64,000 nucleotides of DNA from Bilabrum cf. latius (GCA_965178125.1 OZ237748.1:682001-746000), one strand, 5' to 3'. Shown: positions 38,601 to 49,584, counted from the first letter of the stretch. Made by a program: numbers and translations. The notes: generated by a model from the letters alone, not told the origin.

Positions 38601-41600
38601 AGGCGCCTGGCCACGCGGGCGAAGGTCTGAGACGAGAGGGCTGCGATGGCGCTCGCACTCGTCACACCAGCAGAAGCACCCCCCGCGCCAGTCCTCCTCC
38701 CCCTCGCACTCGTCACACTCTCCACCGCCACCGCCTCCCTCACCTCCGCCCTCACCCTGGCCCTCGTCTCCTCCTCCAGCCGGCGGGGGAGGTCGCCCAG
38801 GGCGGCGAGCAGGGAGCGGGCCGCACCACCGTGCGATGCACCCAGCGCCTATGAGGCTCCTCTGGCATCCCCGGAGGCAGACGATGTCCCCTCCGGCGCA
38901 CCTGCCGCACTCGTCACACCTCCAATGGCCGCACACGCGGCTTCGGCCCGCAGCAGCAAAGACGTCCTCGCCAGGAACACGGCCCGGGCGCTCTCACGGG
39001 GACCAGGGGAACCTTCGCTGGGGGTTCGCTGAGGGGCCGCACCGGCCGAGGCGAGTCTCCCCTCCATCCCCGTCTTTGTTTTCGTCTTCGTCTTCGTCAT
39101 TGTCCTCTGTTTCCCCATCGCCGCCACCATGCCCCGAATCCCCCGCGCCACCCCTGCAGCCCCCTCGTCCGCCCCCGCCACGGCCCCAGCCGCATCCAGG
39201 ATCGCCCGGAGGCCCCTGAGGGACCAAGGGGGGCAAGAGGCGGAGGCCCCGGAGCCTAGTTTCGATTCCGAGTCCTCGAGCTCCGCGAAAGCACTCGTCA
39301 CACTGCCGGCGTCCAGCCACAGCTCCGATACGACCTCGACTCTAGCCGCCGATCCAGCCCCCCCTGCACCGGAGCGCTTGCGGGGGGCGAAGATCGCACT
39401 CGTCACACCGCCTGACCGCATCCCATCGCCGTTGAGCTCCCCTGCAGCGATCGAGGGCAGCAGCAGGCGCCGCCCCGCCCCCACAGCACTCGTCACACCC
39501 GACCCAATCCCCCCGTCGTCGTGCCAGGCCTCCCCCCAGGCGCCCCACGCGGCCGCGTCCGCCCACGCACTCGTCACACCGCGGGCCCCACCCCCACCCG
39601 CTCCTCCCCCCAAGGTCCCAGCCCCGCCTTCGGCCCCCGCACTCGTCACACCCCCGCACAGGTCCAGAGCCGCCCTCGTCCACGCCCTCGCCCCGTCCTC
39701 CACCGCCCGACGGGCCGTCTGCGCGGCGCCGCGCCTGATGGACTTCCCTGCGGAACTTCTCGCCGCCGCCGCGACAGCCTCCCGCTGCGACTCGGAGCTC
39801 GCCGCCAGGGAACAGCGACCGCCACTCCCCACACTCGTCACACCCACCACCGCCAGCGACCTCCAGGCCGCCAGGCAACACCCCAGGGCGGGGATGCCTC
39901 GCCCCGATCGGAGCAGCCGACCCGCCGCTTTGGCCAGGTCCCTCGCCGCCCGCAACCTCCGGACGGCCCCCACCGACGCTGCGACCCTCTCCAGCCTCCT
40001 TTCGGTCGCAACCATCCTCAGCCCCGGGAGCGCCCCCCTCCGCCTCGCCATCCGGACCGAGGCGCGGGCGGCGGCACAGGCGGCGCCAGCCCGGGCCGCC
40101 ACGTGGGCCAGCGCATCTGCGGCTCCCAGAGCACGGAAGAGCCGCCTGCGCCGGGCGTGCAGGGCCAGCACCAGGGCGGCTTCAGCCTGGTCCTGCCACT
40201 CCACCAGTGGACCATCCACCGGTGGAGTGTCAGAGGCACCGGCCCCGGTCCTCTTCTTCCTGCTGCTGCTGCTTATGCTGCTGCTGGTGGCATGTTTGGA
40301 ACCGGACCTGCGGCCTCCACCGGTGGATTTGCCACCTCCCTATGCCTCCCCTTCCCCTCCATCCCCACCCTCCCCTTCCTATTGTTCTCTGGCCTGTTCT
40401 AGTGCCAGCCGGACCAGCTCCACCCACGGGGCTGCCTGCCGCCGGGACGCAAATGCCCTGACCCCGCCTCTGCCCCTGCCTCTGTTCCTGCTGCCTGCAG
40501 CCCCACCCCCTCTTTCCGACTCCGAATCGCGGTCCGGCTCCGGGTCCCTCAGCGCCGCCCGCGGGAAGGAGAAGGGCAGCAGGGACACGGCGCCGTCTGG
40601 GGGCGGCCGGGCCACGCCCACCTCGGTGTGACGAGTGCTGGCGCTTGTGCTGGTGGAGCCTCCCTTGCCCTCTGCTCCTCGTGACGCACCGTCGTGCGAT
40701 GCACCCAGCCCCTGCTGCTGCTCCTGCTGCTCCACCGCCAGCTGACGGCCACGCTCTACCTCCGACAGCGGAACCGGCGCCGCGGCCAGCGCCGCCGCCA
40801 CTCGCCCCGGTTCCGCACGCGCCGCGCGCCAAAGCGCCGCTGGCCACTGCACCCCCAGCCCCACGGGCCTCCGGGTTCCTATACCACTCGTCACACCGGC
40901 TCTCCAAGCAGACACGGCCCCCACGGCCCGCCCCACCGCGGCGGCATCCGCGGCGTCTTCCCTGGCCTCCCTCTCCGCACCACCGTGCGATGCACCCCCA
41001 CCGGCCCGCCGCCCGTCCGCCGCTGCCTCGAGCAGCATCTCGAGCTGGGGCTGGGCCCCCGCACCACCGTGCAGTGCACCCTCACCACCCTCACCGCCCG
41101 CCTGACTCCCGCTCCCACTCGCCACACCACCACCATTCCCGCTCGTCACATCCCCATCCTCCTCGTCCTCCCCTCCATCCACCCCCGGATCCAGATCAAG
41201 CCCCCCCCACGCACCCACCCCAAGGCCGCTCCACCGCCGCAGCTGCCACCCCCTAACCGGTTGCAACCTCCCTCCCTCGCCGGGTCCACCACCACCCTCC
41301 CCCTCTCCCGCCGCGCTCGCGCCCCCGCCGCGGCGATATTTCGATTCCGGGTCCCTCGCCAGCACCCAGGCGCCCTCGTCACCCACCAGCACGCCCCGCC
41401 GGCCCACGCCACCCACACTCACCCAGCTCCTGCCGGCTGCCCCACTCGTCACACTGCTCCTATTTGTTCCCCGGTGACCGTTGCCCATCTTAGAGTCAGT
41501 GGGCAGCGGGAGCACGCTCCGGACCCTAACCGCACGCAACAAAGAGGACAAATCGGACGCCACAGCCGGACGCACCCGCGCCAGGTCCCTCCCCCCGGCC

Positions 41601-43078
41601 CTTCCACTCGTCACACTCCCCACCGCCAGCAGCCCCGCCCCGCTGCCCCCCCCCGGACCCCCGTTCCCCGCCCCCGCCCCCGCCAGCGCCGCTCTCAGCC
41701 TCCTCCTGTGGGCGTCCAGGAGTGCGGAGGCACTGGCCAGCTGGCCCACCGATCCACCGGTGGATGACGACGAAGAGGAAGACGGCTGGGGGCCCGCGGA
41801 TCCACCGGTGGATTGTTGGTGACCCCCTCCGCCAGACGACCCATCTCCGGCGCCACGCATCCCTGCGGAACCTCCCCTTGGCAGCACGGGGGGTGCCACT
41901 GGAGCGGGCAAGGGCACGCGGGCCGCGGCCGACAACGCCGCCTCCAGCTGCTCGGTTCCGCCGGCGCCGCGCGTCGCCGCCTCGTCCGCAGCGGTGCGGG
42001 CCGCCCGCCACACCGCCTCCGAGTGCGCGGCGCCCCCCTGCGGAACCGGCACGAGCGCGCCCAGCCCCTCCAGCGCACCCCCCAGCGCGCCCATCATCGA
42101 CCGCTGGACCGGTCCCCGACCCGGAGCCGAAAATGGCGCGGGCACGACCCCGTGGACCTGTCCCCTCCCTCGGCCTCGGCCCTGAGGCGTGCTAGGGGTG
42201 TGACGAGCGCCCCGCAGCACGGCGGCGGGCATCGGCGACCCCCTGCCCCTGCCCCTGCCACTGCCGCTGGCCCCCCCGCTGGCACTGCCGCTGGCACCGG
42301 CATTGATATGACCATGGGTAGCGTTATTGCCAGTGCTGGAACCCCCGCCCGTCCCACCAGTCCCGCCGCCAGCACTCGCAGTCGACGCGGCACGGAGCGG
42401 GGAGGCACCTGCCCCCGCGAAACCGACGGCCGCCCCGCTCACTGCCGCCAGCAGCCCCGCGGCCCTCGAGGCAGCGGCGGCAGCGGCGGCCTCGTCCCCC
42501 TGGGAGGGGAAGGGGTCCTGGAGGAGGGCTCGGGGGGATAGGGAGGTGTGACGAGTGAGATGGCCGGCAGGTTTCGCCCGTGCTGCTGCTGCTTGCTCTG
42601 GGGCAGTGGCTTGCCCGGCCGCTGATGGGTGCACTGCACTGCCATTCCCGCGTGCCGGGGGAAACAGTGGGAGTAGTTGATCGGGAAGAGGCGGCTGGTG
42701 GTGCTGCATTGCACTGCGGTGCATATTCGGTGCCCTGCGTTGCAAAAGACCTCCGGGCCTCTCAGCCTCTGCCGTTGGCCTGCCGGCACCAGCGGCTAGC
42801 TGCCCGTTTTGACCCGCTGCAGTGGCCGTCGCGGCATGATTAGATTTAATTCCAGCCTGCCCACCGTCCCTGGCCTGGCTGGCTCCGCCTGTTGCCGGGC
42901 CGCTGCCTGCTTGCATGGGCTGGTCCTGTGAATTCGACCCAGCTGTTCGATCAATCGCTGCATTATCGCTATCTGCGACACTTGCATCGTTTTTATTATT
43001 ATCATCTGAAATAGTCGCAGATTCTCGCCTTTCGGCTCGTTTCGGGCTTGCTGCGGTCCCTGCCGTAGCTTGCGACAT
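35605..43078 (-). CDS. Giant Ala/Gly-rich protein with dispersed peptide motifs
   Basis: One minus-strand frame is open from ATG 43076-43078 (MSQATAGTAASPKRAE) to TGA at 36110-36112: 2322 codons with TAGs near 40376, 40340 and 38846 and no TAA/TGA. It ends inside a poly-C run (about 36128-36141). Shifting one base there continues into a protein-like frame (VLDGEKEKQSEAGD, an Ala-Pro run, DTLRRRLVPLLAPRILREV) to TGA 35605-35607, so a homopolymer indel probably hides the last ~165 aa. Helical Ala/Arg/Leu segments alternate with low-complexity linkers. Recurrent peptides GVTSA, GASHGGA/GALHGS, STGG, DSESE and RGAAQ derive from dispersed DNA micro-repeats. No known domain recognised. The high GC could keep the frame open by chance in places, so local introns are possible. 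Confidence 0.55.
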
Positions 43079-43669
43079 TTGCTGGCGGCGACAATATCGC
43101 CTAACTGAAGGTCGAAGAAGTCGACACTTACAGCCCACCGTTTAGTGCCGAAATGTTTAATATAAATAAAACAGAAGAAAGTAGCTGACCAGCAGAATGA
43201 GCTCTCAAAGGCTTCAGGTCTAATCTTTGGCATGTGCCGGTTCACGAACGTTCCACATGAAGGCTCCGATCGAAACAAGATGTCTCACGTAGGTACAGGT
43301 GGCGCCGCTGCAACCCGGCATAGTATACCTTCGGACAAGCATGGTGAGCGTATCTGTTCAGTAGATCTAATACATGTATTAATCAGTCCCATGTTTTGTT
43401 GATGTTTGGGTGACATTGAGATTGAATCCGAAATGCTAGACATGAAGCACCTGAACAAGGGTACATGCTGATGTGCGCAGTGCATGACTCCATGATTGGC
43501 GTAGTATTGCACGCCGGTTGTTTGTGACACAAGTAATGATGTGCTTTGCGGCGCTTGTGCTCGATTTGGACGCAAACTACGCGCTTTTGCGCTGGTTCTT
43601 CTGCGGACAGAATCCACGTAGCGACGTGGCCGGCGGGCGACGGGGCTAGCCCAGGTTTATCTTCATTCC
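43079..43669. other. Intergenic region between divergent genes
   Basis: About 590 bp between the giant minus-strand gene and the plus-strand HSP10 gene. No gene seen; presumably holds both promoters and possibly a 5' exon of HSP10. Confidence 0.45.
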
Positions 43670-44278
43670 ATGATCGGCTTTGTCCTTGTGTGCGTTTTAA
43701 ATTATAACTTGGTAACGATGCGATATGTTCGATTGCTTGAACGGTGCCTTGTATCGCGGCTTGGTTCCCAGCTCGACTGCTGGGCTCGCTGCCCTCTGGC
43801 CGGCCCGTCCGTCTCTCACTGCGGAGGAGGAGGAGGAGGAGGATCCCACGCCACCACGACCCATTCCCGCGCTGAGACCAAGCGACAAACCATAGTCCAT
43901 TTTTCCCTACCCCTCTTCGGCTTCCAATCCCCCCTCCCGCAGCGCGTGACCGGAGCCTCTCGATCCCTGCGCCGCCTCGTGCCCCTCGCCGACCGTGTGC
44001 TGGTCAAGCGGGTGGCCCAGGAATCCAAGACCGCCGGGGGCATCCTGCTGCCCGAGGCCTCCGCTGGCAAGAAGAACGAGGGTGAGGTGATTGCCGTTGG
44101 ACCCGGAGCCCTAAACAGGGAGGGGGAGAGGATTGGCATGCAGGTGGCTGTTGGCGATCGCGTGCTCCTGCCCGAGTACGGTGGGCACACTGTGAAGCTG
44201 GACGGTGCCGAGGACGAGGAGCTGCTTCTGTTCAGGGACGAGGACATCCTGGGCAAGCTGGAGGAGGGGAGGCAGTGA
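43670..44278 (+). CDS. HSP10: HSP10 / GroES-type co-chaperonin, organellar
   Basis: Co-chaperonin that caps the HSP60 ring. The conserved ~95-aa Cpn10 fold starts at RRLVPLADRVLVKRV and contains the mobile-loop region (SKTAGGILLPEA), EGEVIAVGPG, GDRVLLPEYGG and the C-terminal ELLLFRDEDILGKL, ending at TGA 44276-44278. The open frame extends upstream to 43670, but CTCCCGCAG at 43934-43942 looks like an intron acceptor, so the first exon and organelle-targeting sequence are not resolved; the mature part from about 43943 is certain. The extra N-terminal sequence suggests mitochondrial or plastid targeting. It converges with the lectin gene. Confidence 0.88.
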   Translation: MIGFVLVCVLNYNLVTMRYVRLLERCLVSRLGSQLDCWARCPLAGPSVSHCGGGGGGGSHATTTHSRAETKRQTIVHFSLPLFGFQSPLPQRVTGASRSLRRLVPLADRVLVKRVAQESKTAGGILLPEASAGKKNEGEVIAVGPGALNREGERIGMQVAVGDRVLLPEYGGHTVKLDGAEDEELLLFRDEDILGKLEEGRQ

Positions 44279-44645
44279 GCCCGGCTGGGTGACTTGGGGG
44301 GGGGGGGGGGGTTGTGCCTCTGTTACGATGTGGAATAAGGGCACTGAGAAGAGGATGCGGTTGATCGTGCCATGGTTTGAACAGTCTGATTTAAAGTCGT
44401 TGACACACCCCTGCCTGGAGGTAGCACGAGTGTACAGAACTCCACAGAGCCACACTAAGTCGGAGTCACAAGATCATGCATCTATACAGGATTGTCTGGC
44501 CAACGCATTGATACGTCCGGACCACGGCCAAGACCGGGTGACTTCATAGCCCCCGCGTAGCATGTCATTTTGATCACATGAATGGATCGTTCTCTCTTGG
44601 CATCGGATCGTTGGCACAAGTGTACTGGAGCGAAGACCGCCTCCC
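44279..44645. other. 3'-3' intergenic region
   Basis: About 370 bp between convergent HSP10 and lectin genes, with an 18-G run near 44297. No gene seen. Confidence 0.5.
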
Positions 44646-46060
44646 TCACTTCTCCTAGGACTGGTTCAAGTAATCGAACACGGCCGTTTCCATCGGGTTT
44701 CCCTCAGGAGGATACCCAGTGATCGGAGTATCCTCATACTAGACCGGGTATGGATTTGTCTGCCAAACTTCTTTGCGCGAAGCCTGCAGCTGCAGGGACA
44801 GGGTGATGTCATATAACTTCAGCTACTCGGCCGTGGGTCGCATGTAGGACGTGTTGATGCTCCACAGATACGCCCCGCTGTCCATGTCCACGAGGGCAAG
44901 ATCTCCCGTGCGGTCGCACTCCTCCCCCGTGATGACGAGTGCGCACTTCTGGGCCTTGCCCCGAGTATCCGTCTTCCAGCTGAGTTCTCCTCTGTAGTTC
45001 ACCTCCACCAGGTTGCAGTCGTCCTGCATCGTCAGAGTGGCCTTGCTGTCGCCCCCCTTCCGGAGCGACTGCCCCATGGCCAGCACCTGAGTGTCCCACA
45101 GAGTGCGCTCCTTGGCGGCGGGTCGCTTGGCGAGCTTCTTTGGGTCGCATCTCGGAGCCGATTTGATGGCCGCCTGCAGCGCCTTCATCTTGCGACCATT
45201 GCCGAAGGTCTTGTCGTCGTCAGGACTGTCCAGGTCCGCCGACCCCGCAGACCACGCGATAGCACCCCCCTGCTGGAACAGGACGGCATTCCCGTCCCCT
45301 TGCAGACGAAGGGTGTCTGCACCCGGGTCCATCAGCGAGGTAGGCACCCGCCAGATGTACTGCCCGGAGGCACTGTCCACGATGGCCAGGTCGCCCTAGG
45401 TGTCGCACCCGTCCCCCGTGATGACGAGTGCGCACTTCTCATCGGTACCCTTACCCCTCGTGTTGGTCGCAAACACGTCCTTGCCCCCTCGGTACACCAC
45501 CAGGTTGCAGTCTCTCTGCATGCGCAGCTCGGCCCCCTCGCCCGCCTTGAGGGCGGCCCCGGCTTGCAGCACCTGCCCCGGAGACAGCACGTCGCCGTCG
45601 GTCACTTGGTGGTATGACGACTGCATGGCCCCTGCATCGCACTGCAGGTTGTGCACGTCCTCACGCACCTCCAGATCGTAGTGGAAGAGCCCCAGCCACT
45701 TAGGTTTGGGACCAGGCGAAGAATCTGTTTGTGTGCTCCACAGCAGCTGCGCGCCTTCCTGGAGGAGGACGACATTGCCGTCCCCCTGGACCAGAAGAGT
45801 GTCCGCCTCGGGTGTGAAAATAGAGGAATGCACTCGCCAGAGGTACTTGCCTGTATCCGTGTCGATGATGGCCAGGTCTCCCTGCGTGCTGCACGATGCA
45901 TCCGTCATGAGCAACGCGCAGTGGCCGTCATGCTCCTCGCGGTTACCCGAGACGAACAATTCCGCTTTTCCATTGGCATCAACGACCAGTTTGCAGTCGT
46001 CTCGGACCCGCACCTTCGTCGAATCCTTGGACAAAGCGTTATCGGACGAGACGTGGGTTG
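44646..46060 (-). CDS. B-lectin repeat protein, 5' end cut by the viral element
   Basis: Bulb-type (mannose-binding) lectin-like protein. Repeated units show DDCKLVV / RDCNLVVY / DDCNLVEV, GDLAI(V/I)D and TLLVQGDGNVVLLQ, a B-lectin pattern. Reading TAG as Gln, the frame runs to TGA 44646-44648, crossing TAGs at 45396-45398, 44823-44825 and two more near the C-terminus (NPYPV-Q-YED, NQS-Q-EK). In the repeat comparison CST-CAG-GDLA and CDT-TAG-GDLA align, so TAG stands where Gln stands. No ATG precedes the first partial repeat (SSDNALSKDS...). The frame enters the AT-rich inverted repeat at 46061, and the first lectin repeat lacks its beginning. The gene therefore appears interrupted by the integration; a conventional upstream exon cannot be seen. 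Confidence 0.75.
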
Positions 46061-46157
46061 TTATCCGCCAAAATGTGGAGTTATGATAACTCTATTTCTA
46101 CTATATAGTAGAAATAGAGTTTACTTATATAAAAACTACACACATTTTGGCGGATAA
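46061..46157. repeat. Terminal nested inverted repeat with 34-bp palindrome
   Basis: TTATCCGCCAAAATGTG (46061-46077) is perfectly complementary to 46141-46157. Between them 46088-46121 is a perfect 34-bp palindrome (arms AACTCTATTTCTACTAT). The structure starts exactly where host sequence ends, so it is probably the element terminus. A related TTTTGGCGGA occurs again near 53226. Confidence 0.85.
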
Positions 46158-46360
46158 CATAAGAGGTCAATATTAACCACTTCACAACATCTTAAGCCGT
46201 AGTCCTTCATAATGTCCTTCACTTGAACATAATAATTTAATAGCTATTTATTCATATATCTACCTAATTTAATACCTTCGCGCCGTTAATGTCTATCTGT
46301 TAGACCTTTACTTTACTTAATCTGTTGAGTGAATCCCTAGCCTAAGTCTTAGGATATGCC

Positions 46361-46420
46361 CGCCCGAAATTGCGGAAATATATAGTCATTTAAGAATATA
46401 TGTTCGCAATTCTGGGCGCG
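46361..46420 (+). repeat. Viral intergenic hairpin repeat, copy 1
   Basis: CGCCCGAAATTGCGG ... CGCAATTCTGGGCGCG with an AT-rich, itself nearly palindromic centre; followed by TAGGTGTATTGAG. Arms pair with two mismatches. Confidence 0.9.
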
Positions 46421-46756
46421 TAGGTGTATTGAGTTTTATATTATGATTTGGTTTTAAGTATCAATTGACATTTACCACTTTAGAAAATAACTAAATAAAT
46501 ACTTAAAGAGATTGACAGAAGTATTAAAGTCTTTTTAATACTTCCAATGAAAAATTTAAATTAATAAATAAAACTAAACTAATATATCAACTTAATTTAT
46601 CTCTTTTTTTATTACTTGTCAATCTATACTTAAATAATTGAATATTTAAATATAACTAGAAGGAGATATTAATCACTTTATAAAGTCTTTTATATGTCAT
46701 CTCTTCAAAACTTCAAATATAAGGGTATCCCCTTAAAAATACATTCTTTTATCTAT

Positions 46757-46816
46757 CGCCCGAAATTGCGGTAATATTATAGCTATTCAAGATATATTTC
46801 TGCAATTCTGGGCGCG
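46757..46816 (+). repeat. Viral intergenic hairpin repeat, copy 2
   Basis: Same consensus and tail (TAGGTGTATTGA) as copy 1; centre GTAATATTATAGCTATTC. Confidence 0.9.
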
Positions 46817-47050
46817 TAGGTGTATTGATTTTTATTTTTCATAATTCTTTAAATATGTTAAAGTCCTTTGTTTGAGTATATGATATAAAGGAATACAAAG
46901 CGGGATAACTTAAAAATGATAAATGTTTTGACGATGACTTTAAAATGACTCAATGAACTGGTTTATGTCAAGTGTATTACTTTGAAATGATTAATCACTA
47001 GATTAAATGGAAAATATAGGATAATAAAATATGGTATAGTATAATACTAG

Positions 47051-47110
47051 CGCCCGAAATTGCGGTAATATATTAGGATATTAAGATATATTGTCGCAAT
47101 TCTGGGCGCG
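47051..47110 (+). repeat. Viral intergenic hairpin repeat, copy 3
   Basis: Same consensus; centre of the second type (ATATTAGGATATTAAGATAT). Confidence 0.9.
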
Positions 47111-47221
47111 TAGGTGTATTGAGTTTTATATTTTGTTAATTTTGACATAGTTATCTTATAGAGGTGTAATTTTGTAATAAAGATATTTCTAGTATGTGCT
47201 ATATTAAATGTCCAGAAATGA

Positions 47222-47282
47222 CGGCCCGAAATTGCGGAAATATATTAGGATATTAAGAGATATTGTCGCAATTCTGGGCGCG
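47222..47282 (+). repeat. Viral intergenic hairpin repeat, copy 4
   Basis: Same consensus with a slightly altered left edge (CGGCCCGAAATTGCGG). Confidence 0.9.
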
Positions 47283-47461
47283 TAGGTGTCTTCAATAATT
47301 AATAATCAACTACTTCTTTATTTTGATTAATTTTTTTGACTTACCGTTCATTTTATTGACCACTTAACGGGATATCACAAAAAGACTTAACCACTTGACG
47401 AGATATTTTAAAATAACTAATAATAAATATGACCGCCCCAAATTGTATCTCCAGATATGAC

Positions 47462-47520
47462 CGCCCCAAATTGCGGAAATATATAAGTATCAAGAAAATT
47501 ATGTTTGCAATTCTGGGCGC
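47462..47520 (+). repeat. Viral intergenic hairpin repeat, copy 5
   Basis: CGCCCCAAATTGCGG variant arm; third centre type (AAGTATCAAGAAAATTATG). A partial arm duplicate lies just upstream near 47434. Confidence 0.9.
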
Positions 47521-47762
47521 TCACCCGTATTCAATTTTACATATTCACTAACTCATACCACTTGAAGTGGTCCATTTGATCTTGTGTTCATATTTAGAAT
47601 GTCCTTTAACTTGTATCAATGTATTGAGTACTTCTTCTAACTAGTCCTTAACAAATGATTTTGTCTTATGATATGTCTTGGTAGTCTTCACCTATTTAAT
47701 AACTAATTTACAAGTCTTACCGACAATATACTAAGTTAATAAATCTTGTATCATAATATATT

Positions 47763-48170
47763 ATGTATGAGATAATTATTGATGGATTCAAATATAAACC
47801 CTCTACTCGTAGAAATAAGAAATATGATGTATTCAAAAATGGTAAGTATATCACTAGCTTTGGTGATGCACGATATGCTCAATACTTTGATTTGATTGGT
47901 AAGTATGGAGATAATAACCATATTGACCCTAAAAGACGACGCCTATACTACCGAAGACACGGGAAGACTACCGATACTAATAGCTCAAAATATCACAGTC
48001 ATAAAATCTTATGGGGAAGTGATAATGCTATTAAGGACTACTTAACAAAACTAGCCAATGGAGTATTAGATGTAAAAAGGTATGTTAAAGGGGATACTTT
48101 GGAAAAATGGTTAGATGACTATAGGTCTAAAGTGGACGCAAGACTGAAACAATTAAAAATATTAAATTAA
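47763..48170 (+). CDS. Viral protein with SFGD...DPKRR..YxxRH motif
   Basis: 135 aa, ATG 47763 to TAA. The N-terminal part KKYDVFKNGKYITSFGDARY, then DPKRRRLYYRRH, resembles a small protein family of unknown function found in several large DNA viruses (DUF5754-like; recalled from the motif pattern, not searched). The C-terminal half (LWGSDNAIKDYL...) is lysine-rich. First gene from the left terminus; followed 18 bp after its stop by hairpin copy 6. Confidence 0.65.
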   Translation: MYEIIIDGFKYKPSTRRNKKYDVFKNGKYITSFGDARYAQYFDLIGKYGDNNHIDPKRRRLYYRRHGKTTDTNSSKYHSHKILWGSDNAIKDYLTKLANGVLDVKRYVKGDTLEKWLDDYRSKVDARLKQLKILN

Positions 48171-48188
48171 AAAGTCAATACGCCTAAA

Positions 48189-48246
48189 CGCCCAGAATTG
48201 CGAAAATATATCTTGAATAGCTATAATATTACCGCAATTTCGGGCG
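48189..48246 (-). repeat. Viral intergenic hairpin repeat, copy 6
   Basis: Inverted orientation (CGCCCAGAATTGCG ... CCGCAATTTCGGGCG), 18 bp after the stop of the preceding gene. Confidence 0.9.
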
Positions 48247-48327
48247 CCCAAATTTGAATCGAGCTTAAGACATCTCGTTTAATTAGACTTAAAAATAATA
48301 TATTATTATAGTATATACTATATTATA

Positions 48328-48861
48328 ATGTGCTATAAATGTCGTAACTTCATAATCAATAAGCTAAAGATTAATGACTGGAATAAGATAGCCCCTCTAT
48401 TAATACCAGCTGGAGAGACTAGAGAAGAAGACGGAAAGTGTATCTGTGATCACCAAATTAAGGAAGTTCATTTCGTTGAGTATCCCCCAACTGGTGATAT
48501 ATTTAAATTAGGTTCTGAATGTATTAATAACACATTCGAAAAGGATCATGATGTGTATAAGGCTTGTATGTATAAGACTTGTGATGTATGCTCTTGTGTT
48601 GTTAAAAAGTCAAGTTATAGCAGTCATATTAAGTCCATCAAACACGAAATGAATGAAGACATATTAAAAGAGAAAAAGAGATGCACTGATTGCGAAGACT
48701 GGATTGAAAAGACCTCTTGGAAAAAGACTTGTCTTAGTTGCTATTACAAAAAGAAAGGATACAAATAGTGTAAAAGGTGCGAGAGGTATCTATTAAAACC
48801 TGATACCACTTATTGGTATTGCTTTACATGCTACTCTAAAAAGAAGAAATATAAGAAGTAA
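48328..48861 (+). CDS. Viral cysteine-rich zinc-ribbon protein
   Basis: 177 aa, ATG 48328 to TAA 48859-48861, with TAG at 48766-48768 read as Gln. Many CxxC pairs: CYKC at the start, CICDH, CDVC..H..H (C2H2-like, CSCVVKKSSYSSHIKSIKH), CTDC, CLSC, CKRC and, after the TAG, CFTC. Several small zinc ribbons are likely, so nucleic-acid or protein binding is plausible. Family not recognised. Confidence 0.7.
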
Positions 48862-48918
48862 TACTCGTTTAATTAACGCCAATATATACTATTAAATTAC
48901 ATATATTTAATAATATAA

Positions 48919-49584
48919 TTAAGTGGATGTCTTAACCTTAGACTTCTATTCTTTTAATTGCTTTCTTTTAAGTCTTCGTCTTTCGTTTATCTTGTCTTTA
49001 TTCTTGTGATAGTAGTCAAGAGAATATTTTTTTAGTTTTTCTTTATTATTTTCTTCGTACTTTTTATGATTTTCTTTTATTTTGTCTCTATTTTTGTCTC
49101 TATACTACTGCATCATTTCTTTATTATTCGAATACTTTAGATTTTGACGTTCATTTATAATATGTCTATTCTTTTCGGCGTATAGTCTTTGCTTAGCGAC
49201 TATATTGCCTCTATTATCATCATAGTATTTTCTCCATCTTTTCTATCTCTATTCTTTTGTCTCATTGTAATACTCTTTTCTAGTTCGTCCTGCAATACAC
49301 TTATTGACACATTTATATTTCCTGATATACCCTCCTTCAATCTTGCCTAACTCTTCTCTATCTTTGCACGGACATTTTTCTACTAATTCAATTTTTACAT
49401 CACCTAAGTCATAAATAATGAATGAAGTAATAAAAGGATATTCTCCTTTCTTATAATTCTTATAGTCTTTTGTGTGTCCTCCCTTTCTCTAGCTCAATGT
49501 CTAACAAGTAGAGCCATAATATACTTTTGAAGGATCATTAAGTGAGTAAAGTCTGTATATCTTTGCATTTGAGAAATTTACCAT
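48919..49584 (-). CDS. GIY-YIG endonuclease
   Basis: 221 aa, ATG 49582-49584 to TAA 48919-48921, invisible as an ORF under the standard code because of several TAGs. The N-terminal GIY-YIG module: KIYRLYS (strand 1), VYYGST (strand 2), then TC-Q-TLS-Q-RKGGH (TAG at both Q positions, with the catalytic Arg and the following His), ELVEKCPC and REELGKIEGGYIRKYKCVN with the metal-binding Glu. The C-terminal half is a lysine/asparagine-rich helix (YAEKNRHIINERQNLKYSNN) as in many free-standing viral GIY-YIG proteins. It may act in replication, repair or homing. Minus strand, between plus-strand genes. Confidence 0.8.

Larger units (their letters stand above)
46158..47762. other. Gene-free left arm of the element
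   Basis: About 1.6 kb of AT-rich DNA with no ORF even when TAG is sense. It contains five copies of the ~60-bp hairpin repeat and a sixth partial copy (CCGCCCCAAATTG near 47434). Possible replication, regulatory or decayed gene region. Confidence 0.6.

Noticed and set aside
35760-40631. Long plus-strand Pro/Ser/Arg-rich ORFs of 300-600 aa
   Set aside because: Antisense shadows of the GC-rich giant gene, with typical Pro/Arg/Ser shadow composition and no domains.
35605-42600. GTGTGACGAG motifs as donors of tiny introns (introners)
   Set aside because: No acceptor lies at a consistent distance in most copies, and the frame stays open through them. RNA data could still overturn this.
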